From Nocardia sp. NBC_00565 (lineage in GTDB: Bacteria; Actinomycetota; Actinomycetes; Mycobacteriales; Mycobacteriaceae), in assembly GCF_036345915.1 (NCBI RefSeq), contig NZ_CP107785.1:558001-622000 (forward strand): 64,000 nt of DNA, in the 5' to 3' direction. This document shows positions 18,353 to 27,000 of the stretch, one piece after another. The notes under the pieces are model-generated. The model ran no database searches, had not been told where the DNA came from, and saw nothing but the letters and a program-made list of their open reading frames with translations. Each line of letters begins with the position of its first letter. The first letter of the stretch is position 1. The position numbers and the translations under genes were made by a program.

Positions 18353-19483
18353 ATGAAGACGAAAGGCGCGATCCTGTGGGGGATCGACCAACCGTGGTCG
18401 GTGGAGGAGATCGAGGTCGGCGATCCAGTCGCCGGTGAAGTCCAGATCCGGATGGAAACCGCCGGAATGTGCCACTCGGACCACCACATCGTGACCGGTG
18501 CGACACCGATGCCCGCATTCCCCGTCATGGGTGGCCACGAGGGCGCGGGCGTGATCACCAAGCTCGGGCCGAACTGCCCCGCCGACCTGCAGGTCGGCGA
18601 CCACGTGATCCTGTCGTTCATCCCCGCTTGCGGTCGCTGTCCGGCCTGCGTGAGCGGCAATATGGCGCTGTGCGACCTGGGCGCCGGACTGTTGATGGGT
18701 CAGGCCATCAGCGACGGCACCTACCGCATCCAGGCGCGTGGCGAGAATGTCATCCCGATGTGCCTGCTCGGCACCTTCGCGCCGTATATGACGGTGCACC
18801 ACACCTCGGTGGTCAAGATCGATCCGAGTATCCCGTTCGAGGTCGCCTGCCTCGTCGGCTGCGGCGTGCCCACCGGCTTCGGCTCCTCCACCCATGTCGC
18901 CCAGGTACAGCCGGGCGAGACCGTGGTGATCGCCGGCATCGGCGGCGTCGGTATGAGCGCGCTGCAGGGCGCGGTGCTCTCCGGCGCGTCCAAAGTGGTC
19001 GCGATCGATCCGAATCCGTGGAAGCGCGAGCAGGCGCAGAAGTTCGGTGCGACGCACACCTACGAGAGCATGGCCGCCGCGATCATGCCGCTGATCGAGG
19101 CCACCGAGGGTCGGATGGCCGAGAATGTCATCCTCACCATGGGTGAGATGCACGGCGAATACATCGAGGAGGGGCTGATCCTCACCGGCAAGGCGGGGAC
19201 CCTGGTCGTCACCTCGATGGGCCGGATGGACGAGAGCGACGTCAAGCTCAACAGCTTCCTGCTGTCCATGCTGCAGAAGACGGTGAAGGGCTGCATCTTC
19301 GGTGGTGGCAATGCCCGCCAGGACGCGCCGCGCCTGCTCGCGCTGTACAAGGCGGGTCAGCTGAACCTCGACGATATGATCACCCGCCAATACTCCCTGG
19401 AGCAGATCAACCAGGGCTACCAGGACATGCTGGACGGCAAGAACATTCGCGGCATCATCAAGTACACCGAGGCCGACTGGTAG
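18353..19483 (+). CDS. NDMA-dependent-type zinc alcohol dehydrogenase
   Basis: 376 aa, medium-chain zinc dehydrogenase. Catalytic zinc: C40-H-S-D-H-H and G-H-E at about 61-63. Structural zinc: ACGRCPACVSGNMALC. NAD-binding loop GIGGVGMSALQGA. The sequence follows the actinobacterial group that keeps its cofactor tightly bound and is assayed with the artificial acceptor NDMA; MSMEG and Rv homologues act on alcohols in lipid and sterol breakdown. The start is ATG 18353 behind GACAGGA. The KstR-like operator suggests a place in steroid or alcohol catabolism, possibly oxidising the alcohol made by the CYP125-like enzyme. Confidence 0.88.
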   Translation: MKTKGAILWGIDQPWSVEEIEVGDPVAGEVQIRMETAGMCHSDHHIVTGATPMPAFPVMGGHEGAGVITKLGPNCPADLQVGDHVILSFIPACGRCPACVSGNMALCDLGAGLLMGQAISDGTYRIQARGENVIPMCLLGTFAPYMTVHHTSVVKIDPSIPFEVACLVGCGVPTGFGSSTHVAQVQPGETVVIAGIGGVGMSALQGAVLSGASKVVAIDPNPWKREQAQKFGATHTYESMAAAIMPLIEATEGRMAENVILTMGEMHGEYIEEGLILTGKAGTLVVTSMGRMDESDVKLNSFLLSMLQKTVKGCIFGGGNARQDAPRLLALYKAGQLNLDDMITRQYSLEQINQGYQDMLDGKNIRGIIKYTEADW

Positions 19484-19489
19484 ATCACG

Positions 19490-19610
19490 TCACCGCTCGG
19501 CGAGTTCGGTGGCGATCCGCGTGATCAGGTCATACGGAACCGGCTTGCCGAGCGGGAATTTCAACATGCCCTTCCCGGCCCGGTACGGCTCGACGGTCGA
19601 AGCCTCCGCC
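19490..19610 (-). pseudogene. C-terminal relic of a DUF1801-family protein
   Basis: The last 40 codons before the stop at 19490 read ASTVEPYRAGKGMLKFPLGK and then PVPYDLITRIATELAER. This is the conserved end of DUF1801 (YdhG-like, frataxin-like fold) proteins. The N-terminal two thirds are gone: upstream the frame runs into the start of the divergent beta-lactamase gene and carries no family residues or start codon. A 5'-truncated relic. Confidence 0.6.
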
Positions 19611-19646
19611 TGGGCCCGCGTTCTCTGCGTCTCGTACGCTCGTTTC

Positions 19647-20477
19647 GTGCGTTCACTCGAGCAGATCAGGGACTGGCCGGTTCGGCACGCGGCGGCAGGG
19701 GTGGTGACCCGCGACGGCGCGCGGACGGCGGGCGATGTCGAGCGTGTATTCCCCCTCGCCTCGGTGACCAAGCCGCTGGTCGCTTATGCGGTGCTGGTCG
19801 CGGTGGAGGAGGGCGCGGTCGAACTCGAGCAACCCGCGGGCCCGCCGGGAGCTACCGTCCGGCATCTGCTCGCGCACACCTCCGGCATCGCCTTCGATAC
19901 CACCGAGGAACTCGCCGCCCCGGGCACGCGACGGATCTACTCCAGCGCGGGCTTCGAGATACTCGCGGCCTTTGTCGCGGAGCAGACGGGCTTCGCGTTC
20001 CCGGACTACTTGCGGGAGGCCGTATTCGAGCCGCTCGGCATGACGGCCTCGGTGCTCGCCGGTCCGGCCGGGCACGCCGGCCGGTCCACCGCGGCGGATC
20101 TGGTGCGTTTCGCCGCCGAACTGCTGAACCCCCAGTTGATTTCGGCGCAGACCCACGCCGAGGCCACCTCGGTCCAGTTTCCCGGGCTCAATGGTGTGCT
20201 GCCCGGTTACGGATCGCAGCGTCCCAATGACTGGGGGCTGGGCTTTGAGATTCGTGACGGAAAATCGCCGCATTGGACCGGCGCGGCAAATTCCGCAGGT
20301 ACCTATGGCCATTTCGGTCAGTCCGGCACATTTCTGTGGGTGGATCCCGAAATTGGGGTGGCGAGTATCGCTTTGAGCGACGAGAATTTCGGCGACTGGG
20401 CGCGGGAGGCTTGGCCCGTCTTCTCCGATGCGGTGATCGCGGAGTCGACCCTCGCACCGAACTCGGGTCCGAAGTAA
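19647..20477 (+). CDS. Beta-lactamase-fold serine hydrolase (class C type)
   Basis: 276 aa. S39-V-T-K42 is the nucleophile motif, followed by LLAHTSGIAF, YSSAGFEILAAFV in the place of the Y-x-N motif, and GTYGHFGQSGTFLWVDP, the H-x-G-like third motif. No signal peptide, so cytoplasmic. Likely an esterase or DD-peptidase-like enzyme rather than an antibiotic-resistance lactamase. The frame is open from 19509, but the part before GTG 19647 is antisense to the DUF1801 relic and has no family similarity. The ribosome site is weak. Confidence 0.8.
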   Translation: MRSLEQIRDWPVRHAAAGVVTRDGARTAGDVERVFPLASVTKPLVAYAVLVAVEEGAVELEQPAGPPGATVRHLLAHTSGIAFDTTEELAAPGTRRIYSSAGFEILAAFVAEQTGFAFPDYLREAVFEPLGMTASVLAGPAGHAGRSTAADLVRFAAELLNPQLISAQTHAEATSVQFPGLNGVLPGYGSQRPNDWGLGFEIRDGKSPHWTGAANSAGTYGHFGQSGTFLWVDPEIGVASIALSDENFGDWAREAWPVFSDAVIAESTLAPNSGPK

Positions 20478-20493
20478 CAGCTCGGACACGCAT

Positions 20494-20517
20494 CCGAAGT
20501 AACACGTGTAACTTCGG
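20494..20517. promoter_or_regulatory. 24-bp near-perfect palindrome upstream of the DUF3145 gene
   Basis: Arms CCGAAGT and ACTTCGG enclose a perfect ACACGTGT core, with A on both sides as the only asymmetry. The left arm repeats a copy of TCCGAAGTAACA at 20468-20479 that spans the preceding stop codon. It lies about 80 bp before the DUF3145 start. It could be an operator; without a T-run it is an unlikely terminator. Confidence 0.45.
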
Positions 20518-20598
20518 GCACTCCAGTACACTCGGGCAACGCCAGGTTCGACAGGTCGTTGGGGAAGACGTTCCTCGTCGAAGCTGGAGGTGTTAGTG

Positions 20599-21132
20599 GT
20601 GCGCGCATCGAGTCAGTTCGCGGACGCGACGGCGGGTGTGGTCTACATCCACTCGTCGCCCGCTGCGCTGTGCCCGCACATCGAGTGGGCGCTCACCTCG
20701 GCCCTCGGCGCGCCCGCGAAGTTGCGCTGGACCGCGCAACCCGCCGACGGTCAGCTGCGCGCGACCACCGACTGGATCGGTCCCGTCGGTACCGCCTCCC
20801 GGATTGCCCAGTCGTTGCGCTCCTGGCCCGTGCTGCGCTTCGAGGTCACCGAGGACCCCAGTGACGGCGTGGACGGCGAACGCTACAGCTTCGTCCCCAC
20901 CCTCGGCCTCTGGCACGGCTCCACCTCCGCCAACGGCGATGTGACCATCGGCGAAATGCGCCTGCGCGCCATGCTGCAAGCCAACCGCGAACTCGGCAAC
21001 TACACCGGCTACGACCTGGCCACCGAACTCGACCGCGCCCTCGGCACGCCCTGGGACGAAGACCTCGAGGTTTACCGCTACGGCATCGAATCCGGCGCCG
21101 AAGTCACCTGGCTGCGCCGCGACGTCGGTTAG
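20599..21132 (+). CDS. DUF3145 protein, conserved in actinobacteria
   Basis: 177 aa. Conserved across actinobacteria under the name DUF3145; no function is known. Typical features are GVVYIHSSPAALCPHIEWAL near the N-terminus, LRWTAQPA, and GEMRLRAMLQANRELG and GTPWDEDLEVYRYG near the end. It appears soluble and has no signal or membrane segment. GTG 20599 is chosen because GGAGG ends 8 nt upstream; GTG 20596 is an alternative. It stands alone between the palindrome at 20494 and the permease. Confidence 0.85.
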   Translation: MRASSQFADATAGVVYIHSSPAALCPHIEWALTSALGAPAKLRWTAQPADGQLRATTDWIGPVGTASRIAQSLRSWPVLRFEVTEDPSDGVDGERYSFVPTLGLWHGSTSANGDVTIGEMRLRAMLQANRELGNYTGYDLATELDRALGTPWDEDLEVYRYGIESGAEVTWLRRDVG

Positions 21133-21260
21133 TCCCCAATAACCAGCACAGGCGATGGTTTTTTCTTCAACAAACCGTTATCGAATGCACCGTTAAATAG
21201 CGGTACAATCCTTGCGGATATGATTTCGATCACCATGGGGCACCGCGGGAAGGCCTGTTC

Positions 21261-22817
21261 ATGATCGCAGTCGGGCGGCCTGTGGAGCTATCGGCGCTTT
21301 CGGATGCGTTGCACGCCGAAGACATCGGCTATCGAAGATCGCTGCGCACACGCCAAGTTCAGATGATCGCGATCGGCGGCGTGATCGGCACCGGGCTGTT
21401 CCTCGGTGCGGGCGGGCGCCTAGCGGGCGCCGGTCCCGGATTGTTCCTGCTATACGCCGTCTGTGGCGTATTCGTCTTCTTTATTCTGCGGGCGCTCGGC
21501 GAACTGGTGCTGCATCGTCCGTCCGCCGGATCGTTCGTCTCCTACTCGCGTGAGTTCTACGGTGAGAAGCTCGCTTTCGCCGTCGGCTGGATGTACTTCT
21601 TCCACTGGTGCATGACCGGCATCGTCGATATCACCGCCATCGCCATATATGTCCGCTACTGGGGCATGTTCGAGGCCGTCCCGCAGTGGGTGATCGCGCT
21701 CATCGCCCTGATCGTGGTCGTGAGCACCAATCTGATCTCGGTGCGCTGGTTCGGGGAACTGGAATTCTGGGTCGCGCTGATCAAGGTTGTCGCGCTGGCC
21801 GGATTCCTGATTATCGGCACGGTGTTCCTGGGCTGCCGCTTCCGGGTGCACGGTGAAACCACCGGAATTTCGGTGATCACCCAGCACGGCGGATTGTTCC
21901 CGACCGGGCTACTGCCGCTGGTCACGGTTACCACCGGCGTCGTATTCGCCTATGCCGCAGTCGAACTGGTCGGCATCGCGGCGGGGGAGGCAGAGCAACC
22001 GGAGCAGATCATGCCGCGGGCGATCAATTCGGTGATCACCCGCATCGCCCTGTTCTACGTCGGGTCACTGATACTGCTCGGATTGTTGTTGCCCTACACC
22101 GCCTTCCGGGCGGGCGAGAGTCCGTTCGTCACCTTCTTCTCGCGCATCGGAGTTCCCGCGGCCGGATCGATCATGAATCTGATCGTGCTCACCGCCGCCT
22201 TCTCCAGTCTCAACGCAGGCCTCTACTCGACCGGCCGAATTCTGCGCTCGATGTCGCGTAACGGCAGCGCCCCCGCTGCCGCCTCACGCATGTCGCGCAC
22301 CGGTGTGCCCTATATCGGTATCCTCGCGGCCGGTTCGATCGCCCTGATCGGGGTCGGGCTCGACATGGTGGTGCCGGACAAAGCATTCGAGATCGTCTTG
22401 AACGTCTCGGCGCTCGGCACCATCATGTCGTGGACCGCCGTCATGCTCTGTCAACTGCGGCTATGGCACCTGTGGCGCCGAGGCGTGGCGCACCGTCCGG
22501 CCTTCCGGCTCGTCGGGACCCCCTACACGAGTGTGGCGACGCTGATTTTCCTCGCGGCCGTAGTCATCCTGATGGCCTGCGGTGACGACCCGGTACAGCG
22601 CGCCGCCGTGCTCGTCATGGTCGTGTTCGCGGCCCCCGCCATGGTCTGCGGCTGGTTCCTGGTCCGCCGAAGGGTTCTGCGCATAGCGGCAATCCGCCAC
22701 GATCACACCGGCCAGTTCCCCGTCGTAGCCGAACGCCCCTGGCCCGGCCACCCGGAAGAGCCGGACGTGATCGTCGAGGAGCCAGGGCATCGATTCCGAG
22801 ACCAGAGCGGTCTCTAG
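21261..22817 (+). CDS. Amino acid permease (APC superfamily)
   Basis: 518 aa with about 12 hydrophobic helices. The first membrane motif [17 protein letters not shown] is the substrate-binding signature of the amino acid transporter family; [16 protein letters not shown] and [20 protein letters not shown] also match. It most resembles the L-asparagine, GABA and aromatic amino acid permeases (AnsP/GabP group); the substrate cannot be fixed from sequence. The 30-residue N-terminus and the 60-residue C-terminus are cytoplasmic. The start is ATG 21261 behind GGGAAGG. The upstream 128 bp is unusually AT-rich, with two ACCGTTA repeats (about 21165-21200) that may be regulatory. Confidence 0.87.
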   Translation: MIAVGRPVELSALSDALHAEDIGYRRSLRTRQVQMIAIGGVIGTGLFLGAGGRLAGAGPGLFLLYAVCGVFVFFILRALGELVLHRPSAGSFVSYSREFYGEKLAFAVGWMYFFHWCMTGIVDITAIAIYVRYWGMFEAVPQWVIALIALIVVVSTNLISVRWFGELEFWVALIKVVALAGFLIIGTVFLGCRFRVHGETTGISVITQHGGLFPTGLLPLVTVTTGVVFAYAAVELVGIAAGEAEQPEQIMPRAINSVITRIALFYVGSLILLGLLLPYTAFRAGESPFVTFFSRIGVPAAGSIMNLIVLTAAFSSLNAGLYSTGRILRSMSRNGSAPAAASRMSRTGVPYIGILAAGSIALIGVGLDMVVPDKAFEIVLNVSALGTIMSWTAVMLCQLRLWHLWRRGVAHRPAFRLVGTPYTSVATLIFLAAVVILMACGDDPVQRAAVLVMVVFAAPAMVCGWFLVRRRVLRIAAIRHDHTGQFPVVAERPWPGHPEEPDVIVEEPGHRFRDQSGL

Positions 22818-22882
22818 CGCCGCGCGTTGTCGCCTGTTGCGCGACCGCTACCGATCCGCCCCGTGTGCAGCGTCGAGTCCGT

Positions 22883-23851
22883 CTATCGCCCGCCGGACCC
22901 GCGTGCCTGTTTCGCCTCTGCTCCCTTCCGTCTGAACGCGGCGTTCAGCAGATACGGCCGGGTGAATGCCGTATTCAGACGGCTCAATAGGGGAGCGAGG
23001 GGGCGTGGATCGATCTCGTGGAGTGCCTCGGTGAGCAGGCGGATGGGTTCGGCGCACGAGGCGTAGCGACCATCGGGGTCCTTCGCGAGCGACCGGTGCA
23101 GGATCGCGTCGAGCTCAGGCGGGATCCAACGGTTGCGCCCGGAGATTTCGGGGGGTGGGTCGTGCAGGTGGGCTTGCGCGGTGGCCATGAGGTTCCCGCG
23201 GGCGAACGGCGGGCGGCCGGTGAGCAGTTCGATGGCCGAGCAGGCCAGCGCGTACTGGTCCGTCGCCGGCGACACCGTGCCCGCCTGCAGCAGTTCCGGC
23301 GCGGCGTAGGGCACCGATACGACGACGAAACCGTTTGTGGCCAGGGGCGGTTCGGGCCGGTTCAGCCACCGGGCCTGATCGAAGTCCGAGATCTTCACCG
23401 CCGCCGGCTCATCCACACCGACCAACACGTTCGCCGGTTTCACGTCGAGATGGACCACATTGTTGGCGTGCGCGAAATCCAATCCCGCCGCGACATGCGT
23501 CAGCACATGCAGCACCCGCCGCAGATCGGGACGTTGATGCGGCATCCGCACGAGCGTCGCCGCTGTCGCACCTGCGATGTACTCGTGCGCCGACCAGAGC
23601 CTCCCGTCGGATTCACCATGCGTATACATCCGCACGATATCCGGGTGCCGCAGCGTGGACAGGATGTCGAACTCGTGCACGAACCGCGCACGCGCCTGCG
23701 CCGACCGGCTGTCGTTGGGTCCCAAAATCTTCAGCGATACCGACCGCGATCCCTCCGGATCCTCGGCCAGGTACACGTCGCTGCCACCGCCGTGACCGAG
23801 CCGGGCCCGCACAACAAATCCCGCAAACTGGTCACCTGGTTCTAGCGCCAC
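22883..23851 (-). CDS. Soluble Ser/Thr protein kinase with variant activation motif
   Basis: 322 aa. Bacterial Hanks-type kinase domain at 9-270: glycine loop LGHGGGSDVYLA, catalytic K41 (V-S-L-K), alpha-C E60, catalytic loop HLDVKPANVL (HLD in place of HRD; D136, K138 and N141 kept), and DFD (156-158) in place of DFG. The APE region reads PYAAPEL. No transmembrane or PASTA segment follows; the last 50 residues are basic. The essential Lys and both Asp are present, so activity is possible. Next to the accessory region at 23.9 kb; convergent with the permease gene. Confidence 0.87.
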   Translation of the reverse strand: MALEPGDQFAGFVVRARLGHGGGSDVYLAEDPEGSRSVSLKILGPNDSRSAQARARFVHEFDILSTLRHPDIVRMYTHGESDGRLWSAHEYIAGATAATLVRMPHQRPDLRRVLHVLTHVAAGLDFAHANNVVHLDVKPANVLVGVDEPAAVKISDFDQARWLNRPEPPLATNGFVVVSVPYAAPELLQAGTVSPATDQYALACSAIELLTGRPPFARGNLMATAQAHLHDPPPEISGRNRWIPPELDAILHRSLAKDPDGRYASCAEPIRLLTEALHEIDPRPLAPLLSRLNTAFTRPYLLNAAFRRKGAEAKQARGSGGR

Positions 23852-23904
23852 GGCCCCACCCTAGTGCGCCAGTGACACAATTCCCCGCCCCTGTTGGGAA
23901 GCGG

Positions 23905-23939
23905 TGGGCGCAGACGGGTTCGAGCCCCGACCGCTGGTG
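23905..23939 (-). repeat. Degenerate copy of the tRNA-Val 3' half (old attachment site)
   Basis: 35 bases read as the anticodon 3' stem, variable loop, T-arm and acceptor 3' strand of tRNA-Val, in the same orientation as the intact gene at 31901-31972. It differs by a few substitutions and a one-base loss in the T-arm. No 5' half is present, so it is not a gene. It marks the outer edge of the accessory region and probably an older integration event. Confidence 0.65.
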
Positions 23940-24024
23940 CATCACGACACAATCCGTCGACGAGTGCTCGACCACCTCGACGTCGGCGCGGACCACGTCG
24001 CGATCCAGCCCAACAGTGTTGCAT

Positions 24025-25023
24025 CTAATCCGATATCGGCGCTTTGATCTCGCTTGCGTCCTTGTCGCTGCGCAGGCCGCGCCAGCTCGGGTGGCGCAGG
24101 CCGTCGCCGGTGTACTCGCGGTACTCGATATCGCCGACCAGCTCCGGGCGTACCCAGTGCACGCCGCCGATGCCGCCGTGACCGGTGACGGGGGTATCGA
24201 ACGGGCTCCGGTCCGTGGCGAGCGCGTCGAGGTGGGCACGCAGCTTGCGGCGGGTGGCCATCGTGAACCCGGTGCCCACGTTGCCGATGTAGACCAGGCG
24301 CCCATCCGGGGCGTGCGCCGCGAGGACGAGAGAACCGAACGTCGAACTCAGCATTCTCGTGCCGGTGGTCCATCCGGCCACGATCGCCTCGGTGGTAGTG
24401 CGCAGCGGCGTTTTGATCCATGACGGTGACCGATACCCGGGGTGGTAGGCGGACTCGACTTGTTTGGACATGATCCCTTCCAGGTGATGCTCGAGCGCCA
24501 GCTCGAGCATCCGATCCGCCGCCACTCCCAGCCAATTCGGCGGGACGCTCACCAGCTGGCTGGGCAGTTCCAGCTCATCGAGACGGGCACGGCGGGCTGA
24601 ATAGGGCAGTGCGGTGGTCGGTTCGCCGTTGATGTCGAGCACGTCGAAGCCGTAGAACTGGACCGGTATTGATCGGATCAGCTCCGGAGATGGCCGCGCG
24701 ACGTGCATTCGGCGTTGCAGCAAACCGAAAGACGGCGCGCCGGAGGCGGTTTGCGCGAGCACCTCGCCGTCGAGGATCAACGCCCGCCTCCGCGCCGACG
24801 CGGCCAGCGCCGCCGCGAGCTCAGGATATGAACCGGTCATATCTCGGCGATTCCTGCTGTACAAGCGAGCATATGTGCCATAGCAGACGGCGATGGTGCG
24901 GACGCCGTCCCACTTCATCTCGATCGCCCAGGCAGCGTTATCCGGCGGCCGCCCTGGGACGGCAAGCATCGGCGCTGGCACTGCTACCACAGGATCAGCG
25001 TATCGCCAGCTATCGATCCGCAT
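24025..25023 (-). CDS. ATP-dependent DNA ligase (LigC/LigD type)
   Basis: 332 aa. Nucleotidyltransferase domain with lysine motif I E-M-K-W-D-G-V-R (about 35-42), motif III-like YGFDVL, motif IV E-G-I-M-S-K and motif V W-I-K, then an OB-fold ending with the HPSWRGLRSDK stretch typical of the ligase domain of LigD and of stand-alone LigC. It seals DNA nicks using ATP; family members act in non-homologous end joining and base excision repair. No Ku or polymerase domain gene is adjacent. The start is ATG 25023. Lying between tRNA-derived repeats, it may be cargo of an old element. Confidence 0.9.
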   Translation of the reverse strand: MRIDSWRYADPVVAVPAPMLAVPGRPPDNAAWAIEMKWDGVRTIAVCYGTYARLYSRNRRDMTGSYPELAAALAASARRRALILDGEVLAQTASGAPSFGLLQRRMHVARPSPELIRSIPVQFYGFDVLDINGEPTTALPYSARRARLDELELPSQLVSVPPNWLGVAADRMLELALEHHLEGIMSKQVESAYHPGYRSPSWIKTPLRTTTEAIVAGWTTGTRMLSSTFGSLVLAAHAPDGRLVYIGNVGTGFTMATRRKLRAHLDALATDRSPFDTPVTGHGGIGGVHWVRPELVGDIEYREYTGDGLRHPSWRGLRSDKDASEIKAPISD

Positions 25024-25522
25024 CCACTATCGACGTCGGGCAGAAGATATGTCATGAGGCGAAAGTATGTTCGAGATCCTGGATGAAGCCCTCGGCGAGG
25101 GGCTGAAGGGCCGCTGGTCGCGGTGGATCGCGCCGCGTAGCCGGACGATTTGCGGGCTCGGATGGCGGCGATTCCGGGCCGGGTCGGTGCCGAGGCCCCG
25201 CACGCCCAGGTCGGCCGCGGATGTCATCGCGGTCGGCGGCGGGTTGGGGGAGGTGCTGCCTGACGGCGGTCTGGCCCGGGGCAGCGTGGCCGGCTGTACC
25301 GGTGGTGGCTATGCGCTGTTGGGTCTTCTTGCGGTGGCGACCGGTGCCGGGCAGTCGGCGGCGGTAATCGGGGCGCCGCGGTTGGGGTGCTCACATTCGA
25401 GCAGATGGGTGGTGACCTCGCGCGGCTCGCATATCCCCGATCGGGGACCGGATCCGCTGTCGATCGTCGCACGGGTGCATAGCCGATCCCCGCACTGCAT
25501 CCCCAGCACCAGGACCATCGCC
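25024..25522. other. Intergenic, no convincing gene
   Basis: 499 bases between the DNA ligase and the SDR relic. A plus-strand frame opens at ATG 25067 and runs through antisense SDR sequence to 26062, which argues against it being real. Minus-strand frames are short and low in complexity. No domain, RNA or repeat was recognised; the stretch is probably decayed DNA. Confidence 0.5.
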
Positions 25523-26154
25523 CTAGTGCTGGGCGTGTTGCACCCGATGGCCCCGGGGTGTGACGGCGGTGGCTCCCTTCGGGTAGTGGCGGCGCAGGTT
25601 GGCGGCGATGACGCGGTCGAGGGTGCGGTCGGACAGCATCCGGGTCAGGCGAGTGACCAGGGCGGCATCCAGGCCGATGGTGTAGCGGGTGCGCGGTCTG
25701 CGGGTCGTCACGGCCTTCGCGATGACCCGGGCGGCGGCGTCGGCGGTCACGCCCGATGCGGTGCCCGAGGCCATGAACTTGTTGTTCGCCTGGACCAGGC
25801 TGCCGTAGCGCTCGTCCTGTTCCGGCGTCATTTGGGCGGCCAAGGCGTTCGCTGTCTCGATCCCGCGGGCGGCCATCTCCGTGCGGACGCCGCCGGGCTC
25901 GACCACGACCACCTGCACGCCCAGCGGCGCGACCTCCCGGCGGAGCGAGTCGCTGACCGCCTCCAGGGCGAACTTCGTGCCCGCGTACGCGCCGTATGTG
26001 GCCATGGCGACCTTGCCGCCGACCGAGCTGATGTTGATCACGCGACCCTCGCTGCGCAGTAGCGCGGGTAGCAGCGCCTGGGTGACGGCGATGTGGCCGA
26101 ACAGGTTGACTTCGAACACGCGCCGCCACTCCCTGGCTCGTGCCCGACGATTGA
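25523..26154 (-). pseudogene. Short-chain dehydrogenase missing its Rossmann N-terminus
   Basis: The frame begins in mid-family with R-E-W-R-R-V-F-E-V-N-L-F-G. It continues with VINISSVGGK (catalytic Ser), YAGTKFALEAVSDSLR (Y-x-x-x-K) and VVVVEPGGVRTEMA. The preceding 85-90 residues with the T-G-x-x-x-G-x-G cofactor site are absent, and family similarity stops abruptly near 26150. An ATG at 26119 could give a 198-aa fragment, but it could not bind NAD(P). The break lies about 110 bp from the attachment repeat at 26260, so it may be a scar of element insertion or rearrangement. Confidence 0.75.
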
Positions 26155-26259
26155 CGCGACATCGAGATCCTGCCGGGTGGCTCGAGTGTGTGCCTGCTCC
26201 ACGTTTGCTCCATGGAAGGGATATGGTGCAGGTGTGGCGAGGCGGTGAAACCGTTGTCT

Positions 26260-26318
26260 ACCTGCATCTTCAGTTGTGGGCGCAGAGGGTTCGAACCCCC
26301 GACCGCTGGTGTGTAAAA
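26260..26318 (-). repeat. Left attachment site (attL), copy of the tRNA-Val 3' half plus flank
   Basis: 59 bases nearly identical to 31884-31943: one substitution (C for A at 26268) and one missing G in the T-arm run. The copy covers the anticodon loop to the 3' end of tRNA-Val and 17 bp of downstream flank, then diverges on both sides. This is the expected product of site-specific integration into the 3' part of a tRNA gene. Confidence 0.85.
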
Positions 26319-26421
26319 GCGCGCCACATCGTCCAGCAGGTACCGCCGCGTCCATCCCGTCCAGGTCAGAGGCATGGGAACGTTCAGCCAGTACGGCTGT
26401 GTCCGGCTCGTATCTGCCTGT

Positions 26422-26441
26422 CTTGGCAAGGTCTTGGCAAG
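26422..26441 (+). repeat. Left arm-type integrase repeats
   Basis: CTTGGCAAG occurs twice, starting at 26422 and 26433, that is one helical turn (11 bp) apart, about 105 bp inside attL. The same pair with the same spacing lies at 31809-31828 by attR. This is the pattern of tyrosine-integrase arm-binding sites. Confidence 0.6.
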
Positions 26442-26571
26442 TTCGGGGGTACGCCGATCATGCCTATGACCTGCGCGGCGGGTGATCCGTTCGGCAACAT
26501 CACGGTGCGCTGCCAGTACCGCCTCCGCGACCGTGATGGCCTGACCTGGGCTCGGAGCAGCCCAGAGCCTG

Positions 26572-26910
26572 CTACGTATCCATAGGGTCATCCTTCGCGA
26601 CCTGCCAAGCTGTTGCGATCTCGATATCGCCGGTAGCGGCATCACAGATGCGTTTCCAGCTGTCGATCTGCCGCACACCCCAATCACCGGTTTGGTCGTC
26701 ATCTCGTGTGGCCGTGGTGTACCAGCGATATGCCGGGTCGGAGTCTCTGATGTGCACGGCCGAGAACAGGTAGTTGTCAACGCGAAAGCGGATAACCGAT
26801 CCGGGCGGCGGCTCGGGAAGATCTCGGTGCTCCGATATGCCCAGCTGCTCCGTTTCGGGCGGTGGTTGCTGCTGAACAGCTTTCGGCTGCTTGACGTAGT
26901 TGATCGCCAT
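26572..26910 (-). CDS. Hypothetical protein of the tRNA-Val element
   Basis: 112 aa from ATG 26910, with GGAAGG 6 nt upstream. The first 40 residues are rich in Q, P and E. The rest (VIRFRVDNYLFSAVHIRDS, then YRWYTTATRDDD and WGVRQIDSWKRICDAATGDIEIA) looks like a compact soluble domain, possibly a small beta-rich fold. No family is recognised. It is the gene nearest attL and is transcribed in the same direction as the XRE cassette, 90 nt downstream of it. The preceding 253 bases to attL carry only the arm repeats. Confidence 0.6.
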   Translation of the reverse strand: MAINYVKQPKAVQQQPPPETEQLGISEHRDLPEPPPGSVIRFRVDNYLFSAVHIRDSDPAYRWYTTATRDDDQTGDWGVRQIDSWKRICDAATGDIEIATAWQVAKDDPMDT

Positions 26911-27000
26911 CCGAAACCTTCCACTGTGTGGTGCACCATCGGTCGCAGCGTAGATAAGCCACAGCATCCGGGACGTGGATTCGTCCGATCGCTTGCTGCG

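Noticed and set aside
21204-21209. TACAAT as a -10 promoter element before the permease
   Set aside because: No acceptable -35 hexamer at 16-18 bp; too weak to list as a promoter.
23905-23939. Second tRNA gene
   Set aside because: Only the 3' half is present, with a shortened T-stem; it cannot fold into a tRNA.
26260-26318. Third tRNA gene
   Set aside because: The sequence stops being tRNA-like at the anticodon loop; it is the attachment-site duplicate.
25224-26939. 571-aa minus-strand open frame
   Set aside because: It runs across attL, the SDR relic in another frame and unrelated genes; no domain and low complexity.
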